A DNA stretch of 64,000 nucleotides from Olleya sp. YS (GTDB taxonomy: Bacteria > Bacteroidota > Bacteroidia > Flavobacteriales > Flavobacteriaceae), in NCBI RefSeq assembly GCF_029760915.1, contig NZ_CP121685.1, forward strand, positions 842,001 to 906,000, read 5' to 3'. Below, piece by piece: positions 34,755 through 45,268 of this stretch. Every line of letters begins with the position of its first letter. Position 1 is the stretch's first letter. The notes under the pieces were generated by a model. It ran no database searches. It was not told the DNA's origin and saw nothing but the letters and a program-made list of their open reading frames with translations. The position numbers and the translations under genes are program-made.

Positions 34755-36524
34755 TTACACAATCTCCATCTTTTTCAATAAAAAACTAGCATTCATATTT
34801 TGGCAAACGCCTTTTTTAAAAGTATAATCAAAATAGAGTTCGTCATTTATGATTTGTGCATCAAAATAATAGTTTTTAACTTCCTCTAACTCTTTTTCAA
34901 TTTCGCAAAGACTTAAATCGTGAGTAGCTATTATTCCTGTAGCGTGACTAGAGACTAGTTTTTCGACAAATTTTCTGGAACCAATTGCTTTGTCTGTGCT
35001 ATTTGTTCCTTTTAAAATTTCGTCTAAAATAATAAAGTAATTATCTTCTTTTATAGCATCAACAATATACTTTAATCGAGTTAATTCAGAAAAGAAATAA
35101 CTACTGTCGTCTGTTAAACTATCGCTTGTTCGCATGCTAGTAATTAGTTTTACAGGACTGTAAACAGAAGACGTTGCACATACTGGCAAACCTACATTTG
35201 CCATTACAATATGCAAAGATACTGTGCGTAAAAAGGTACTTTTTCCTGCCATATTTGCTCCAGTGATAATAAAAAACTGCTGGTTTTTTATTTCAAAATT
35301 ATTGTCAATACGTTTATCTGGATGTAATAAAGGGTGACCTAACTGATTTACTTTAGTGTCTTGATTAACCTCAACAATATCTGGATACACATAGTGCTGG
35401 TGGTTAAAGGCGTAATTACCTAAGCTATTATAAGCATCAAAAAAGCTAACTACTTCAAACCAATGACTTACTGTGGATTTATAATTGTCTATCCATTGCT
35501 CAATAGTATACGTGTGCTTTATATCTGTTAAAAAATAACCATTTCCGAAGATTGCAGAAATTAAATTATTGCGATTATCCAAAGCGTCCATTGCTTTTGA
35601 CAATTCGTTTAAAATAGTAGAAGCTTTTTTGTCTTTTAAGTTAATCTTAGCTTGTTTTTCTAGCAATAATTTTGAAGTAAATGTTTCGTTTTCAATAGCA
35701 TGCAACAATGCTGCATATTGTCTAAACGTATCGCGCATTTTGTCTGTGTTGGCGCTTAGCATATTAATTTTTTTTAGGTAACGACTAGTAATTAATAACC
35801 CAACAAATATCCAATATCCAAGTATCGCTAATGGAATAATCTTAGTTAATGCTAGTCCAATAATCGTTACTGTAGCAATTGAAACAACTAAAGGTAGATA
35901 CTTAAACACTTGTGGTAAGAACGGTTGGTGCGATTGTAAAAATTTAAGAATGGCTTTGGCTTCCGTGTCTACTTGTATCAAACTTGCGGTAGCCTGAAAC
36001 TGTTGTCGCCATCCTGCTTTTTGAGACAATTCTTTAATGGCATCTTGCCTTTTAGTAATATCTTTAATTTCATTAGCTTTTAAACTATTGGCAAGTGTAA
36101 TTGTACCATCGACTGTTGCTGTTCTGTCTAAAAACTGAAAAAAGCTACCACGTCCAAACAAATCGATATCTAAAGCATAGTTATGGGTAGAATTTAGAAA
36201 CTGTAAGCCTTCTTGTTTATGAAAAAAATCTCCTGATGCTATTCTAATTTCTTCTTGATTAATCTTTAACAATTCTTGTTTTAAAAGATAGGTAGATTTT
36301 ATATTGGTATAATACGATAATAATATAATAAATAAAACAGAACCAACTATTAAAACACCTCCAAATACTACCCAATTACCAAATGTAAAATACAATCCAA
36401 CTGCTGTTACAACAAATACTAATAATCTAGCTACACTTAAGCTAGTTAATTGTTTATAAAGTTTAGAAATCTCGGAAGTATACTTTATACTATTGGAATT
36501 GTAATAATCGATTGTTTTTGTCAT
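34755..36524 (-). CDS. Membrane-embedded MutS-like ATPase
   Basis: A 589-residue protein whose C-terminal ~180 residues are a MutS ATPase: Walker A GANMAGKST (422-430), then TSMRTSDSLTDDSSYFFSEL, Walker B FIILDEILKGTNS (Asp501-Glu502) and ATHDLSLCEIE. It lacks the mismatch-recognition domain, and two pairs of hydrophobic helices precede the core and clamp remnants (near residues 25-70 and 210-245), predicting an inner-membrane protein. The frame extends to 36665, but the ATG at 36524 is preferred because the extension crosses the divergent promoter region and overlaps the next gene. Function unknown; mismatch repair is unlikely. Confidence 0.86.
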   Translation of the reverse strand: MTKTIDYYNSNSIKYTSEISKLYKQLTSLSVARLLVFVVTAVGLYFTFGNWVVFGGVLIVGSVLFIILLSYYTNIKSTYLLKQELLKINQEEIRIASGDFFHKQEGLQFLNSTHNYALDIDLFGRGSFFQFLDRTATVDGTITLANSLKANEIKDITKRQDAIKELSQKAGWRQQFQATASLIQVDTEAKAILKFLQSHQPFLPQVFKYLPLVVSIATVTIIGLALTKIIPLAILGYWIFVGLLITSRYLKKINMLSANTDKMRDTFRQYAALLHAIENETFTSKLLLEKQAKINLKDKKASTILNELSKAMDALDNRNNLISAIFGNGYFLTDIKHTYTIEQWIDNYKSTVSHWFEVVSFFDAYNSLGNYAFNHQHYVYPDIVEVNQDTKVNQLGHPLLHPDKRIDNNFEIKNQQFFIITGANMAGKSTFLRTVSLHIVMANVGLPVCATSSVYSPVKLITSMRTSDSLTDDSSYFFSELTRLKYIVDAIKEDNYFIILDEILKGTNSTDKAIGSRKFVEKLVSSHATGIIATHDLSLCEIEKELEEVKNYYFDAQIINDELYFDYTFKKGVCQNMNASFLLKKMEIV

Positions 36525-36532
36525 ATAGTTAG

Positions 36533-36540
36533 CAAACTTA
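36533..36540 (-). promoter_or_regulatory. Predicted -7 box for the MutS-like gene
   Basis: TAAGTTTG on the minus strand, 8 nt before the ATG at 36524, supporting that start. Divergent from the neighbouring TATATTTG on the plus strand. Confidence 0.38.
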
Positions 36541-36549
36541 ATAAAGTTA

Positions 36550-36557
36550 TATATTTG
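36550..36557 (+). promoter_or_regulatory. Predicted -7 box for the CRTAC1-like gene
   Basis: TATATTTG fits TAnnTTTG, 25 nt before the ATG at 36583. No good TTG at -33. Confidence 0.38.
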
Positions 36558-36582
36558 TAAAATAAACAATATTCGAAAATAA

Positions 36583-39500
36583 ATGTTATATAAAAATAGA
36601 TTTGTAATACTATTTTTACTGTCCATTGTAGTTTTTAGCTGCAATACATCTTCTCCAGAAAACAAAACACCTAAAAACTATCTTCTTGAGCAACTCACTC
36701 CCGAAGAAACTGGTGTTGATTTCTCCAATCAATTAAAAGAAGATGAAAACCATAGTATAATTAATTACATATATTTTTACAATGGTAGTGGTCTTTGTGC
36801 AGGAGATATCAATAATGATGGTTTAAGCGATTTGTATTTTGTGTCTAATCAAGGACAAAATAAATTATACCTTAATAAAGGGAATCTTCAATTTGAAGAT
36901 ATCACAAAAAGTGCGAATATAAATTCTAATTCAGACTGGAATACAGGTGCCACAATGGTAGATATTAATAATGACGGTTTTTTAGATATTTATTTATGTT
37001 CTGTTTCTGGAATACTTGATTTTAAAGGTCGTAACGAACTTTTTGTAAATAATGGTGATGGTACATTTACTGAAAAAGCTAAAGAGTATGGATTAGATTT
37101 CTCAGGGTATTCTACACAATCTTACTTTTTTGATTATGATAAAGATGACGATTTGGATGTGTACATTGTCAATCATGCAGTACATACTAATCTGTCATAT
37201 GGTCCTGCGTCACAAAGAAATAACAGAGCGGATTTAGTTGGTGACGTCTTATTAAAAAACGATAACGGTAAGTTTGTTGATGTTAGCGAAGAGGCTAATA
37301 TTTTTGGTGGACCTAATGGTTACGGGTTAAGTGCCTCTATAGCAGATTTTAATAATGATGGTTGGGATGATATTTATGTGTGTAACGATTTTCATGAAGA
37401 TGACTATTATTATATAAATAACCAAGATGGGACGTTTACAGAAAGTCTATCGGATGCGTTTTCTACCATTAGTCGATTTTCTATGGGAAGTGATGCAGCA
37501 GATATCAATGGAGATGGATTTGTAGACTTGATAACTTTAGACATGCTTCCAGATCAAGAAAAAGTCATTAAACAGACTGAAGGTGATGATGCCATGTATA
37601 ACATGCAAAAACAGTTAAAAAAGCTTGGTTACAGAGATCAAATATCCAGAAATATGCTTCAAATAAATAATAAAGGAGACTATTTTATAGAAACAGCATC
37701 TTTTAATAACATTGAAGATACAGATTGGAGTTGGGGACCGCTTTTTGCAGATTTCGACAATGATGGCTATCAAGATTTATTTATTTGCAATGGTATAATA
37801 AGACGACCAAATGATTTAGATTTTAGAAAATACGTATCTAGTACCTTTAAAAAATACGGTAGTCACGAGGGTTTAAAATGGTTATATAAATCTATTGACA
37901 AAATGCCTACTGGCGAATCTTCCAACAGGATTTTTAAAGGAAACAACAGCAAGTTTGAAGATAAAACTGGACATTGGATAGCAGATACTCCATCGTTTTC
38001 TAATGGAGGTATTTATATAGATTTAGATTTGGATGGCGACTTAGATATTGTCACCAATAACCTTAACGGAAAAGCCGAAATTTTTAGAAATAAAACTAAC
38101 AAAAGTAAAAACCATTTAACCCTAACATTTAATTATAAAGGCAATAACAAAGAAGGTTTAGGAACTAAAGCAATTCTGTATTCCAATGGGACCTCACAGT
38201 TTAAACAACTATATAAATCAAGAGGGTTTTTATCTGCTGGAGACGGAAAACTATATTTTGGATTAGGTGATAATTCTGTGGATTCATTACATATTATTTG
38301 GCCTAATAATAAGCTACAAAAAATTACTACGGTTGACATTAACAAAAATCTTAAAATCGATTATCAAGATTCAGAAACACCTTATTCATATCCTAATTTA
38401 AAAGCGAATACGATCTTCAAAAAAGAAGCTTTAATAGATTACACACATATTGAAGATACTTATGACGATTTTTTCCATGAACGATTAATACCATATAGAG
38501 TCTCTATTCAAGGTCCTGCAGTAGCAATTGCTGATATTGACAATAATGGATTTGAAGATATTTTTATTGGTAATACCTCTGGTAAAAAGGCAAAGTTATT
38601 TATGAATAATGGTTTATCATTTAATGAAAAAGAAGTTGCCGATATCCAAAAAGACTTGCTATTTGAAGACAATGTAGCTACATTTTTTGATGCAGATGGT
38701 GACTCGGATTTAGATCTTTATATTGGTTCTGGAATAGAACTTATTAGAAGAAAAGCGTTTGAAAACGACCGATTGTATATTAACAACAACAATACCTTTG
38801 AAAAATCCACTAATAAAATTCCAGATAATTTAAATAATACCTCAAGTGTGGTGGCTTATGATTATGATCAAGATGGAGACCAAGATTTATTTGTCGGTAA
38901 TTTATCTAATCCAGATCATTTTGGGTTAAATCCAACCTCTTACATTTTGGTTAATGATGGTCAAGGTAATTTTACTAAAGACCAAACTTTTAGCTTAAAT
39001 GTAAAGGTCACTTCTGCAACTTGGAGAGATATTAATAATGATGGAGTTAAAGATTTATTAGTGTCTTCAGAGTGGGATTCGCCTAAAATATATATCAATA
39101 ATACAGGTAGTTTAAGCCCAATAGAAATTCCTGAACATTTAAATGGACTTTGGCAAACCATTACAACTTATGATATTGATGCAGATGGAGATGAAGATAT
39201 TTTATTAGGAAACTGGGGGGAAAACACTAGATTCAATAAGGTTTCAACCGAGTCACCTTTACGAATGTATAATTCAGATTTTGATAATAATGGAACAAAC
39301 GAAACCATATTAGCCTATAAAATTGACGACAACTATTATCCAGTTAACTCTAAAGACGAGTTAGCCTCACAAATGAATATAATTAGTAAACGCTTTGTGG
39401 ACTATAAAGATTTTTCGCTTAGACCTATTGAAGAAGTCTTAACACCTCAAGCGCTAAAAAAGACGACTATCAACGAGGTACAAACATTAGCTTCTGGTTA

Positions 39501-39837
39501 TCTTGAAAATAATAACGGAACGTTTAACACGTTTATTGAGTTTAAAGCCCAATTACAATTGGCACCAATCAACTCGTTTGATGAAGTTACAATCAATAAC
39601 GAAAAAGGATTGATAGTTAGTGGTAATTCTAACAAAGTTGGTACTTATCATGGTGCCTATTTAGCATTAAAAGGTATCTTTTTGAAAACAAATGAAGACT
39701 TTGAACAAGTTTCAAATTACGGAATTGAGCCTTTTAATGGGCAAGTCAAACAGACTGGGCTTATAAAAATGAAGAACAAAGATGTTTTTTATGTAATAAC
39801 TAATAATGAAGAGCTTAAAACTTACACCTCAAATTAA
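36583..39837 (+). CDS. CRTAC1/VCBS-type FG-GAP lipoprotein with ASPIC/UnbV domain
   Basis: A 1084-residue surface lipoprotein (lipobox VVFSC, Cys20). It contains many FG-GAP/VCBS calcium-binding repeats of the type DINNDGFLDIYL, DFNNDGWDDIYV and DADGDEDILLG, interrupted at about 510-600 by an ASPIC/UnbV domain (GLGTKAILYSNG, GDGKLYFGLGDNS, IIWPNNK). Such proteins form large beta-propellers; specific ligands are not known. It is followed after 6 nt by a vanadium-haloperoxidase-like gene, a pairing I recall as recurrent in Bacteroidetes, suggesting a shared pathway. Confidence 0.9.
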   Translation: MLYKNRFVILFLLSIVVFSCNTSSPENKTPKNYLLEQLTPEETGVDFSNQLKEDENHSIINYIYFYNGSGLCAGDINNDGLSDLYFVSNQGQNKLYLNKGNLQFEDITKSANINSNSDWNTGATMVDINNDGFLDIYLCSVSGILDFKGRNELFVNNGDGTFTEKAKEYGLDFSGYSTQSYFFDYDKDDDLDVYIVNHAVHTNLSYGPASQRNNRADLVGDVLLKNDNGKFVDVSEEANIFGGPNGYGLSASIADFNNDGWDDIYVCNDFHEDDYYYINNQDGTFTESLSDAFSTISRFSMGSDAADINGDGFVDLITLDMLPDQEKVIKQTEGDDAMYNMQKQLKKLGYRDQISRNMLQINNKGDYFIETASFNNIEDTDWSWGPLFADFDNDGYQDLFICNGIIRRPNDLDFRKYVSSTFKKYGSHEGLKWLYKSIDKMPTGESSNRIFKGNNSKFEDKTGHWIADTPSFSNGGIYIDLDLDGDLDIVTNNLNGKAEIFRNKTNKSKNHLTLTFNYKGNNKEGLGTKAILYSNGTSQFKQLYKSRGFLSAGDGKLYFGLGDNSVDSLHIIWPNNKLQKITTVDINKNLKIDYQDSETPYSYPNLKANTIFKKEALIDYTHIEDTYDDFFHERLIPYRVSIQGPAVAIADIDNNGFEDIFIGNTSGKKAKLFMNNGLSFNEKEVADIQKDLLFEDNVATFFDADGDSDLDLYIGSGIELIRRKAFENDRLYINNNNTFEKSTNKIPDNLNNTSSVVAYDYDQDGDQDLFVGNLSNPDHFGLNPTSYILVNDGQGNFTKDQTFSLNVKVTSATWRDINNDGVKDLLVSSEWDSPKIYINNTGSLSPIEIPEHLNGLWQTITTYDIDADGDEDILLGNWGENTRFNKVSTESPLRMYNSDFDNNGTNETILAYKIDDNYYPVNSKDELASQMNIISKRFVDYKDFSLRPIEEVLTPQALKKTTINEVQTLASGYLENNNGTFNTFIEFKAQLQLAPINSFDEVTINNEKGLIVSGNSNKVGTYHGAYLALKGIFLKTNEDFEQVSNYGIEPFNGQVKQTGLIKMKNKDVFYVITNNEELKTYTSN

Positions 39838-39843
39838 CATATT

Positions 39844-41208
39844 ATGATTTTTAAGGTTAAACATATCCTTTCTATTTTAATAGTTTTAGTACTTTTTTCT
39901 TGTCAAGAAAAAAGTACACCTATTACAATAACACCTAATCATTTTCATGAAACGGTTGACCAACTAACCAAAGTCATGATTCATGATGTGTTTTCGCCAC
40001 CAGTTGCTAGTAGAATTTATGTGTATCCTAATATTGCTGCTTATGAAGTGATTAGTTATAATAACAAGACCTACAACTCACTAACTAATCAACTAAATGA
40101 TTTTGAGCAGTTTCCAGACATTCCTTTAAATGAAAATACCAACACACCATTAGCAGCCCTTATTGCTTACATGGAAGTAAGTAAGGAATTAGTGTTTTCT
40201 AGAGAAAAACTTCTTGTTTACACAGACAGTTTATACAACCATTGGTCAAAAACTAATTCAAAAGAATTTAATGACGCCAAACTGTTTGGAGAGCAAGTTG
40301 CAAATCATGTAAAAAACTGGATGCATAAGGATAAGTATATTGAAACCCGAAATATGCCTGTCCATAATATTTTAACAGACGATCCTTTTAAATGGATACC
40401 TACTCCTCCAGCGTTTATGGCTGGTATAGAACCACACTGGAATAAAATAAGACCACTAATCTTAGACTCAACTAACCAGTTTAAGCCTAAAGCACCTCCT
40501 ACACCTTCTTTAGACAAGAGTAGTGATTTTTACAAAGAACTCATGGAAGTTTACGCCATAGGAAATTTAATTAGAGAAGATGGTAACGATTCAGAAAAGC
40601 TAAATATTGCAAGGTTTTGGGACTGTAATCCTTATGTGTCTGTAAACAAAGGACACTTTATGTTTGCAGAGAAAAAGATTACTCCTGGAGCACATTGGAT
40701 TGGCATTTGTAAAATAGCTTGTCAAGACGCTAAAAAAGATTTTGAAAGTACAATCTATGCTTATACCAAAACATCCATAGCAATTAATGATGCTTTTATT
40801 AGTTGTTGGGATGAAAAATATAGAAGTAATTTAGTAAGGCCAGAAACCTTAATCAATAATCATATTGATAATGCTTGGTTACCTTTATTACAAACACCTC
40901 CATTTCCAGAATATACTAGTGGACATTCAGTGGTTTCAGGTGCAGCAGCAGAAGTATTAACCACTATTTTTGGAGATCATTTTGCATTTGATGACACTAC
41001 TGAACTACCATATGGTTTAGGAGTTAGACAATTTTCATCCTTTAGAAATGCTGCTCAAGAAGCAGCAATTAGCAGGTTTTATGGCGGAATCCATTATATG
41101 TCTGCTGTAGAATTAGGTCTAGAACAAGGTAAAAAAATAGGACATTTTGTGAATGATAATATTACCTTTAATGCAAATAAAAACCCAAGCGTTAGCTTAG
41201 GTTTTTAG
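39844..41208 (+). CDS. Vanadium-dependent haloperoxidase / PAP2-like lipoprotein
   Basis: A 454-residue lipoprotein (VLFSC, Cys20) of the PAP2/VHPO superfamily. The vanadate/phosphate pocket motif is complete: Lys325 and Arg332-Pro333 (KxxxxxxRP in DEKYRSNLVRP), Ser359-Gly360-His361 (EYTSGHS) and Arg411/His417 (SRFYGGIH). The Asp that often follows the last His by four residues in haloperoxidases is Ala here. It could be a phosphatase or a haloperoxidase; the sequence alone does not decide. It sits 6 nt after the CRTAC1-like gene. A terminator-like hairpin overlaps the last codons. Confidence 0.86.
   Translation: MIFKVKHILSILIVLVLFSCQEKSTPITITPNHFHETVDQLTKVMIHDVFSPPVASRIYVYPNIAAYEVISYNNKTYNSLTNQLNDFEQFPDIPLNENTNTPLAALIAYMEVSKELVFSREKLLVYTDSLYNHWSKTNSKEFNDAKLFGEQVANHVKNWMHKDKYIETRNMPVHNILTDDPFKWIPTPPAFMAGIEPHWNKIRPLILDSTNQFKPKAPPTPSLDKSSDFYKELMEVYAIGNLIREDGNDSEKLNIARFWDCNPYVSVNKGHFMFAEKKITPGAHWIGICKIACQDAKKDFESTIYAYTKTSIAINDAFISCWDEKYRSNLVRPETLINNHIDNAWLPLLQTPPFPEYTSGHSVVSGAAAEVLTTIFGDHFAFDDTTELPYGLGVRQFSSFRNAAQEAAISRFYGGIHYMSAVELGLEQGKKIGHFVNDNITFNANKNPSVSLGF
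41179..41206. terminator. Terminator hairpin overlapping the 3' end of the haloperoxidase-like CDS
   Basis: A 12-bp stem (41179-41190 with 41195-41206) with one C-A mismatch, a GTTA loop and A/T flanks. It covers the final ~9 codons and first base of the stop. It could act in both directions, also ending the convergent sdh operon. Confidence 0.65.
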
Positions 41209-41234
41209 TGATATAATTTATTTTAAAAGTGTGT

Positions 41235-41981
41235 TTACCCTTTTAAACTCGCTGCTAAATATTCGCGATTCATACGTGCAATATTTTCTAATGAGATGCC
41301 TTTAGGACATTCCACTTCACATGCTCCAGTGTTGGTACAATTACCAAAACCTTCTGCATCCATTTGGTTAACCATATTTAAAACACGCTCAGTCGCTTCT
41401 ACTTGACCTTGAGGTAATAATGCAAATTGAGATACTTTAGCTCCTACAAATAACATTGCAGAAGAGTTTTTACACGTTGCAACACAAGCACCACAACCAA
41501 TACAAGTTGCTGCAGAAAACGCATCATCTGCATCTTCTTTATTAACTGGAATTGCGTTAGCATCAATTGTATTTCCAGAAGTATTTACAGATATAAATCC
41601 TCCAGCATGTTGTATACGGTCAAAAGCAGTTCTATCTACTACTAAATCCTTAATTACAGGAAATGCTTTAGCACGAAATGGTTCTATAAAAATAGTATCA
41701 CCATCTTTAAACATACGCATATGTAATTGACAAGTGGTTACACCTCTATCTGGTCCATGCGCTTCTCCATTTATGTATAAAGAACAAGATCCACAAATAC
41801 CTTCACGACAATCATGATCAAATGCTACTGGCTCTTCTCCTTTTTCTATTAATTCGTTATTTAAAACGTCTAACATTTCAAGAAAAGACATATCTGGTGA
41901 CACATCGTTGATGTTGTAATCAACCATTTTCCCTTTATCGTTAGCGTCTTTTTGACGCCATATTTTTAACGTTAAATTCAT
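41235..41981 (-). CDS. sdhB: Succinate dehydrogenase/fumarate reductase iron-sulfur subunit
   Basis: Passes electrons from the flavoprotein to the quinone site in complex II. The 248-residue protein has the plant-type 2Fe-2S ligands in [22 protein letters not shown] and C in VTTCQLH, the 4Fe-4S motif in [13 protein letters not shown], and the 3Fe-4S region in [15 protein letters not shown]. It is the last gene of the operon sdhC-sdhA-DUF2846-sdhB. The intervening gene is unusual; the gap to it is 9 nt. Confidence 0.96.
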   Translation of the reverse strand: MNLTLKIWRQKDANDKGKMVDYNINDVSPDMSFLEMLDVLNNELIEKGEEPVAFDHDCREGICGSCSLYINGEAHGPDRGVTTCQLHMRMFKDGDTIFIEPFRAKAFPVIKDLVVDRTAFDRIQHAGGFISVNTSGNTIDANAIPVNKEDADDAFSAATCIGCGACVATCKNSSAMLFVGAKVSQFALLPQGQVEATERVLNMVNQMDAEGFGNCTNTGACEVECPKGISLENIARMNREYLAASLKG

Positions 41982-41990
41982 AGCTTTTCT

Positions 41991-42542
41991 TTATTTATTT
42001 TCAAAATTCATATTAGACAAAAGCTTTTTGATTTTAGAATTCTCTTTATCCTTAATTCTATCATAAGCTTCCATTGCTTTTGCTATATTATCTTCTTTTT
42101 CTTCAGTTTTATCAGCATTAACTACATTGGCATTGATATGTTTTCTCAAAACTTTTTTTATACGTTTAACATGCTTTTTATTAGTCGGCTCATATGGCTC
42201 TACTCCCACAGCAGCTATAAACATTCCCATTTTTGCTCTTAAGTCTATAACGTAAGTTTTATTAGCTTCTAAATTTGCCTCAACAAAATCTCTATTCTCT
42301 GATGCTGCCCAAAATAAATGCTCACCTGGGTCACACTCATAAATAAAATAAGCGCCTGAAGGAAGTGCCCCTAAAAATTTATCTTTATCATAAACTCTAA
42401 AATTAAGTCCAGCACCAAGGTTATTACTTCTCATAATATATACTAAAGACTTTCCTTCGGTTGGCTTTTCTAATACTTGAGAGGTAGCTTTATATGATGT
42501 AAAAGCAAATACTATTAATAAAATGGTTGTTATTTTTTTCAT
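41991..42542 (-). CDS. DUF2846-like exported protein inside the sdh operon
   Basis: A 183-residue protein with a signal peptide (ending KATSQ). The central part (about 33-120) matches the DUF2846 pattern: SLVYIMRSNN, FRVYDKDKFLGALPSGAYFIYECDPGEHLFWA, then NKTYVIDLRAKMG. The C-terminal ~50 residues are charged and helical. Function unknown. It lies between sdhA (12-nt gap) and sdhB (9-nt gap) on the same strand, so it must be cotranscribed with complex II. The domain usually occurs in small envelope proteins; a role in complex II assembly is speculation. Confidence 0.82.
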   Translation of the reverse strand: MKKITTILLIVFAFTSYKATSQVLEKPTEGKSLVYIMRSNNLGAGLNFRVYDKDKFLGALPSGAYFIYECDPGEHLFWAASENRDFVEANLEANKTYVIDLRAKMGMFIAAVGVEPYEPTNKKHVKRIKKVLRKHINANVVNADKTEEKEDNIAKAMEAYDRIKDKENSKIKKLLSNMNFENK

Positions 42543-42554
42543 TTCTTAAATACT

Positions 42555-44552
42555 CTATTTATAACTTCTTTCTTTTACTTGAATATTCTCGTATACTAAG
42601 TCTTCTTTATGAAGCACTGCATCTTTTGGTTCTCCTTTATATTCCCAAGCAGATACATATTGGAACTCTTTACGACGCATTGCTTCACCTTCAGGTGTTT
42701 GATACTCTTCTCTAAAGTGTCCACCAGCAGATTCTTCACGCTGTAACGCGTCCTTAGCAAATAATTCTCCTAGTTCTAAAAAGTCTGCTACACGTCCTGC
42801 TTTGGCTAATTCTTCATTAAACTCGTTTGCAGTTCCTGGTACTTTAACATCTTTCCAGAATTCTGCTCTTAACTCAGAAATTTCAGTAATTGCAGATTTT
42901 AGATCTTCAGCATTTCTAGCCATTCCACATTTATTCCACATGATTTTTCCTAATCGCTTATGGAAATAATCTACAGAATGTGTCCCATTATTATTAATTA
43001 AATGGTCAATATTTTTTCTAACTTCAGCTTCAGCATCATCAAACTCTTTAGTATCTGTAGGTATTGGACCTGTTCTAATATCATCAGATAAATAATCTCC
43101 TATCGTGTATGGCAATACAAAATAACCATCTGCTAAACCTTGCATTAATGCAGATGCACCTAAACGGTTAGCACCATGATCAGAGAAGTTTGCTTCTCCT
43201 ATTGCATATAAACCAGGTACTGTTGTCATTAAATTATAATCTACCCAAATTCCTCCCATAGTATAATGTACCGCAGGATAAATCATCATAGGTGTTTCGT
43301 ATGGGTTTTCATCAACAATCTTCTCATACATTTGGAATAAGTTACCGTACTTATTCTTAACCACTTCTTGCCCTAACTTTTTAACTAAAGCAGCATCGTT
43401 TTCATCTAAACCTTTAACGTGTGCTTGTTCTTTTCCGTATCGCTCTATTGCTGCTGCAAAATCCAAGTATACAGCTTCACCAGTTGCATTTACACCATAA
43501 CCAGCATCACAACGTTCTTTAGCTGCACGAGAAGCTACATCACGTGGTACTAGGTTACCAAATGCTGGATAACGACGCTCTAAATAGTAATCGCGATCTT
43601 CTTCAGCAATCTGTGTAGGCTTTAATGTTTTGTTTCTTATTGCTTCAACATCTTCTTTCTTTTTTGGTACCCAAATACGTCCATCGTTACGTAACGACTC
43701 TGACATTAAGGTTAATTTAGATTGATGGTCTCCAGAGACTGGAATACAAGTTGGGTGAATTTGTGTATAACAAGGGTTTGCAAAAAAGGCACCACGTTTG
43801 TGAGCTTTCCATGCTGCAGTTACATTACTTCCCATTGCATTAGTTGATAAGAAAAACACGTTACCATAACCACCTGTACCTAAAACGACAGCGTGAGCTG
43901 AATGTCTTTCAATGTCACCAGTAATTAAATTACGTGTTATAATTCCTCTTGCTTTACCATCTACTTTTACAACGTCAAGCATTTCATGACGGTTGTACAT
44001 TTTTATTTTTCCACGTCCTATTTGACGGTTCATTGCAGAGTATGCTCCTAGTAATAACTGCTGACCTGTTTGTCCTGCAGCATAAAACGTACGAGACACT
44101 AAAACTCCACCAAATGAGCGGTTATCTAACAGTCCACCATACTCGCGAGCAAAAGGAACACCTTGAGCCACACATTGATCGATAATGTTAGTTGACACCT
44201 CTGCTAAACGATACACGTTAGCTTCGCGAGAACGATAATCACCTCCTTTTACAGTATCGTAAAACAATCTGTAGGTAGAATCTCCATCTCCTTGGTAATT
44301 TTTTGCTGCATTAATTCCACCTTGTGCTGCAATAGAGTGAGCACGTCTAGGAGAATCCTGAAAGCAAAATGCTTTTACATTATAACCTAACTCTGCTAAA
44401 GTAGCAGCAGCAGATCCACCAGCTAAACCTGTACCAACAACAATAACATCTATGTTACGTTTGTTAGCAGGATTTACTAAATCTATGTGATTTTTATAAT
44501 TAGTCCATTTGTCTGCAAGTGGACCTTGAGGTATTTTAGAATCTAAAGCCAT
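42555..44552 (-). CDS. sdhA: Succinate dehydrogenase/fumarate reductase flavoprotein subunit
   Basis: FAD-bearing catalytic subunit of complex II. The 665-residue length suits the Bacteroidetes/B. subtilis-like type. The dinucleotide-binding motif is [19 protein letters not shown] (about 36-54). Flavinylation-site context is [16 protein letters not shown], with substrate-binding blocks [28 protein letters not shown] and [18 protein letters not shown]. It is 14 nt downstream of sdhC. Confidence 0.96.
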   Translation of the reverse strand: MALDSKIPQGPLADKWTNYKNHIDLVNPANKRNIDVIVVGTGLAGGSAAATLAELGYNVKAFCFQDSPRRAHSIAAQGGINAAKNYQGDGDSTYRLFYDTVKGGDYRSREANVYRLAEVSTNIIDQCVAQGVPFAREYGGLLDNRSFGGVLVSRTFYAAGQTGQQLLLGAYSAMNRQIGRGKIKMYNRHEMLDVVKVDGKARGIITRNLITGDIERHSAHAVVLGTGGYGNVFFLSTNAMGSNVTAAWKAHKRGAFFANPCYTQIHPTCIPVSGDHQSKLTLMSESLRNDGRIWVPKKKEDVEAIRNKTLKPTQIAEEDRDYYLERRYPAFGNLVPRDVASRAAKERCDAGYGVNATGEAVYLDFAAAIERYGKEQAHVKGLDENDAALVKKLGQEVVKNKYGNLFQMYEKIVDENPYETPMMIYPAVHYTMGGIWVDYNLMTTVPGLYAIGEANFSDHGANRLGASALMQGLADGYFVLPYTIGDYLSDDIRTGPIPTDTKEFDDAEAEVRKNIDHLINNNGTHSVDYFHKRLGKIMWNKCGMARNAEDLKSAITEISELRAEFWKDVKVPGTANEFNEELAKAGRVADFLELGELFAKDALQREESAGGHFREEYQTPEGEAMRRKEFQYVSAWEYKGEPKDAVLHKEDLVYENIQVKERSYK

Positions 44553-44566
44553 ATTAGATATTGTTT

Positions 44567-45241
44567 TTAATGATTAAAGTGATGAAATAATGCAATGAAA
44601 ATAAATCCTAACGGAATACCAATTGCATATACTTTGCTAAATCCCTTTAATCCTTTGGTGTATTTATTATTTGCTCCAACAGATTGGAAAGCAGAATTAA
44701 ATCCGTGTAATAAGTGTAGTGCTAAAAACACAAATCCAATACAATATAAGGCGACACGCCAAATTGGTTCAAACTTATGTACTAACTCTTCATAATATCT
44801 AAACTCACCATTAGGTAAAGTCCCTGACATATCTCCTACAATATATTTAGTGTTGATTTCTGGAATCCAAAAATCTATAAAATGAATAACTAAGAACACT
44901 AAAATGAAACCACCACTCCAAATCATGTTTCGGCTCATCCAAGTAGAATTTGCTGATCCATTATTTTTAGCGTAGCTAATTGCTCTTGCTCTGTTGTTTT
45001 GGATTTCTAAAATAAATCCCATAACAAAATGAAAAATAACACCAAAAATCAATACTGGTTGCAACAAGTATTGAACAGCCCAAAACGTTCCCATAAAGTG
45101 AGACGCTTCATTAAAAGCATCTGGACTAAAAACAGAAAGGATATTGATTGCAAAATGTTGTAAAATGAAAATCATAAGAAAGAGTGCTGAAAGTGCCATA
45201 GCAAACTTTCTTCCTATTGAAGAATTAAAAATTCCGCTCAT
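44567..45241 (-). CDS. sdhC: Succinate dehydrogenase cytochrome b558 subunit
   Basis: Membrane anchor of complex II. This 224-residue subunit has five predicted TM helices ([96 protein letters not shown]). His residues in those helices suit the di-haem b558 family that needs no separate sdhD, consistent with none here. It is first in the operon and has a consensus promoter upstream. Confidence 0.94.
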   Translation of the reverse strand: MSGIFNSSIGRKFAMALSALFLMIFILQHFAINILSVFSPDAFNEASHFMGTFWAVQYLLQPVLIFGVIFHFVMGFILEIQNNRARAISYAKNNGSANSTWMSRNMIWSGGFILVFLVIHFIDFWIPEINTKYIVGDMSGTLPNGEFRYYEELVHKFEPIWRVALYCIGFVFLALHLLHGFNSAFQSVGANNKYTKGLKGFSKVYAIGIPLGFIFIALFHHFNH

Positions 45242-45268
45242 TATAATTGTAGTTAATTATTTGTTATA

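Noticed and set aside
34755-36665. Longer MutS-like protein starting at 36665
   Set aside because: The extension would overlap the divergent gene start (36583) and both predicted promoters; the ATG at 36524 fits the family N-terminus.
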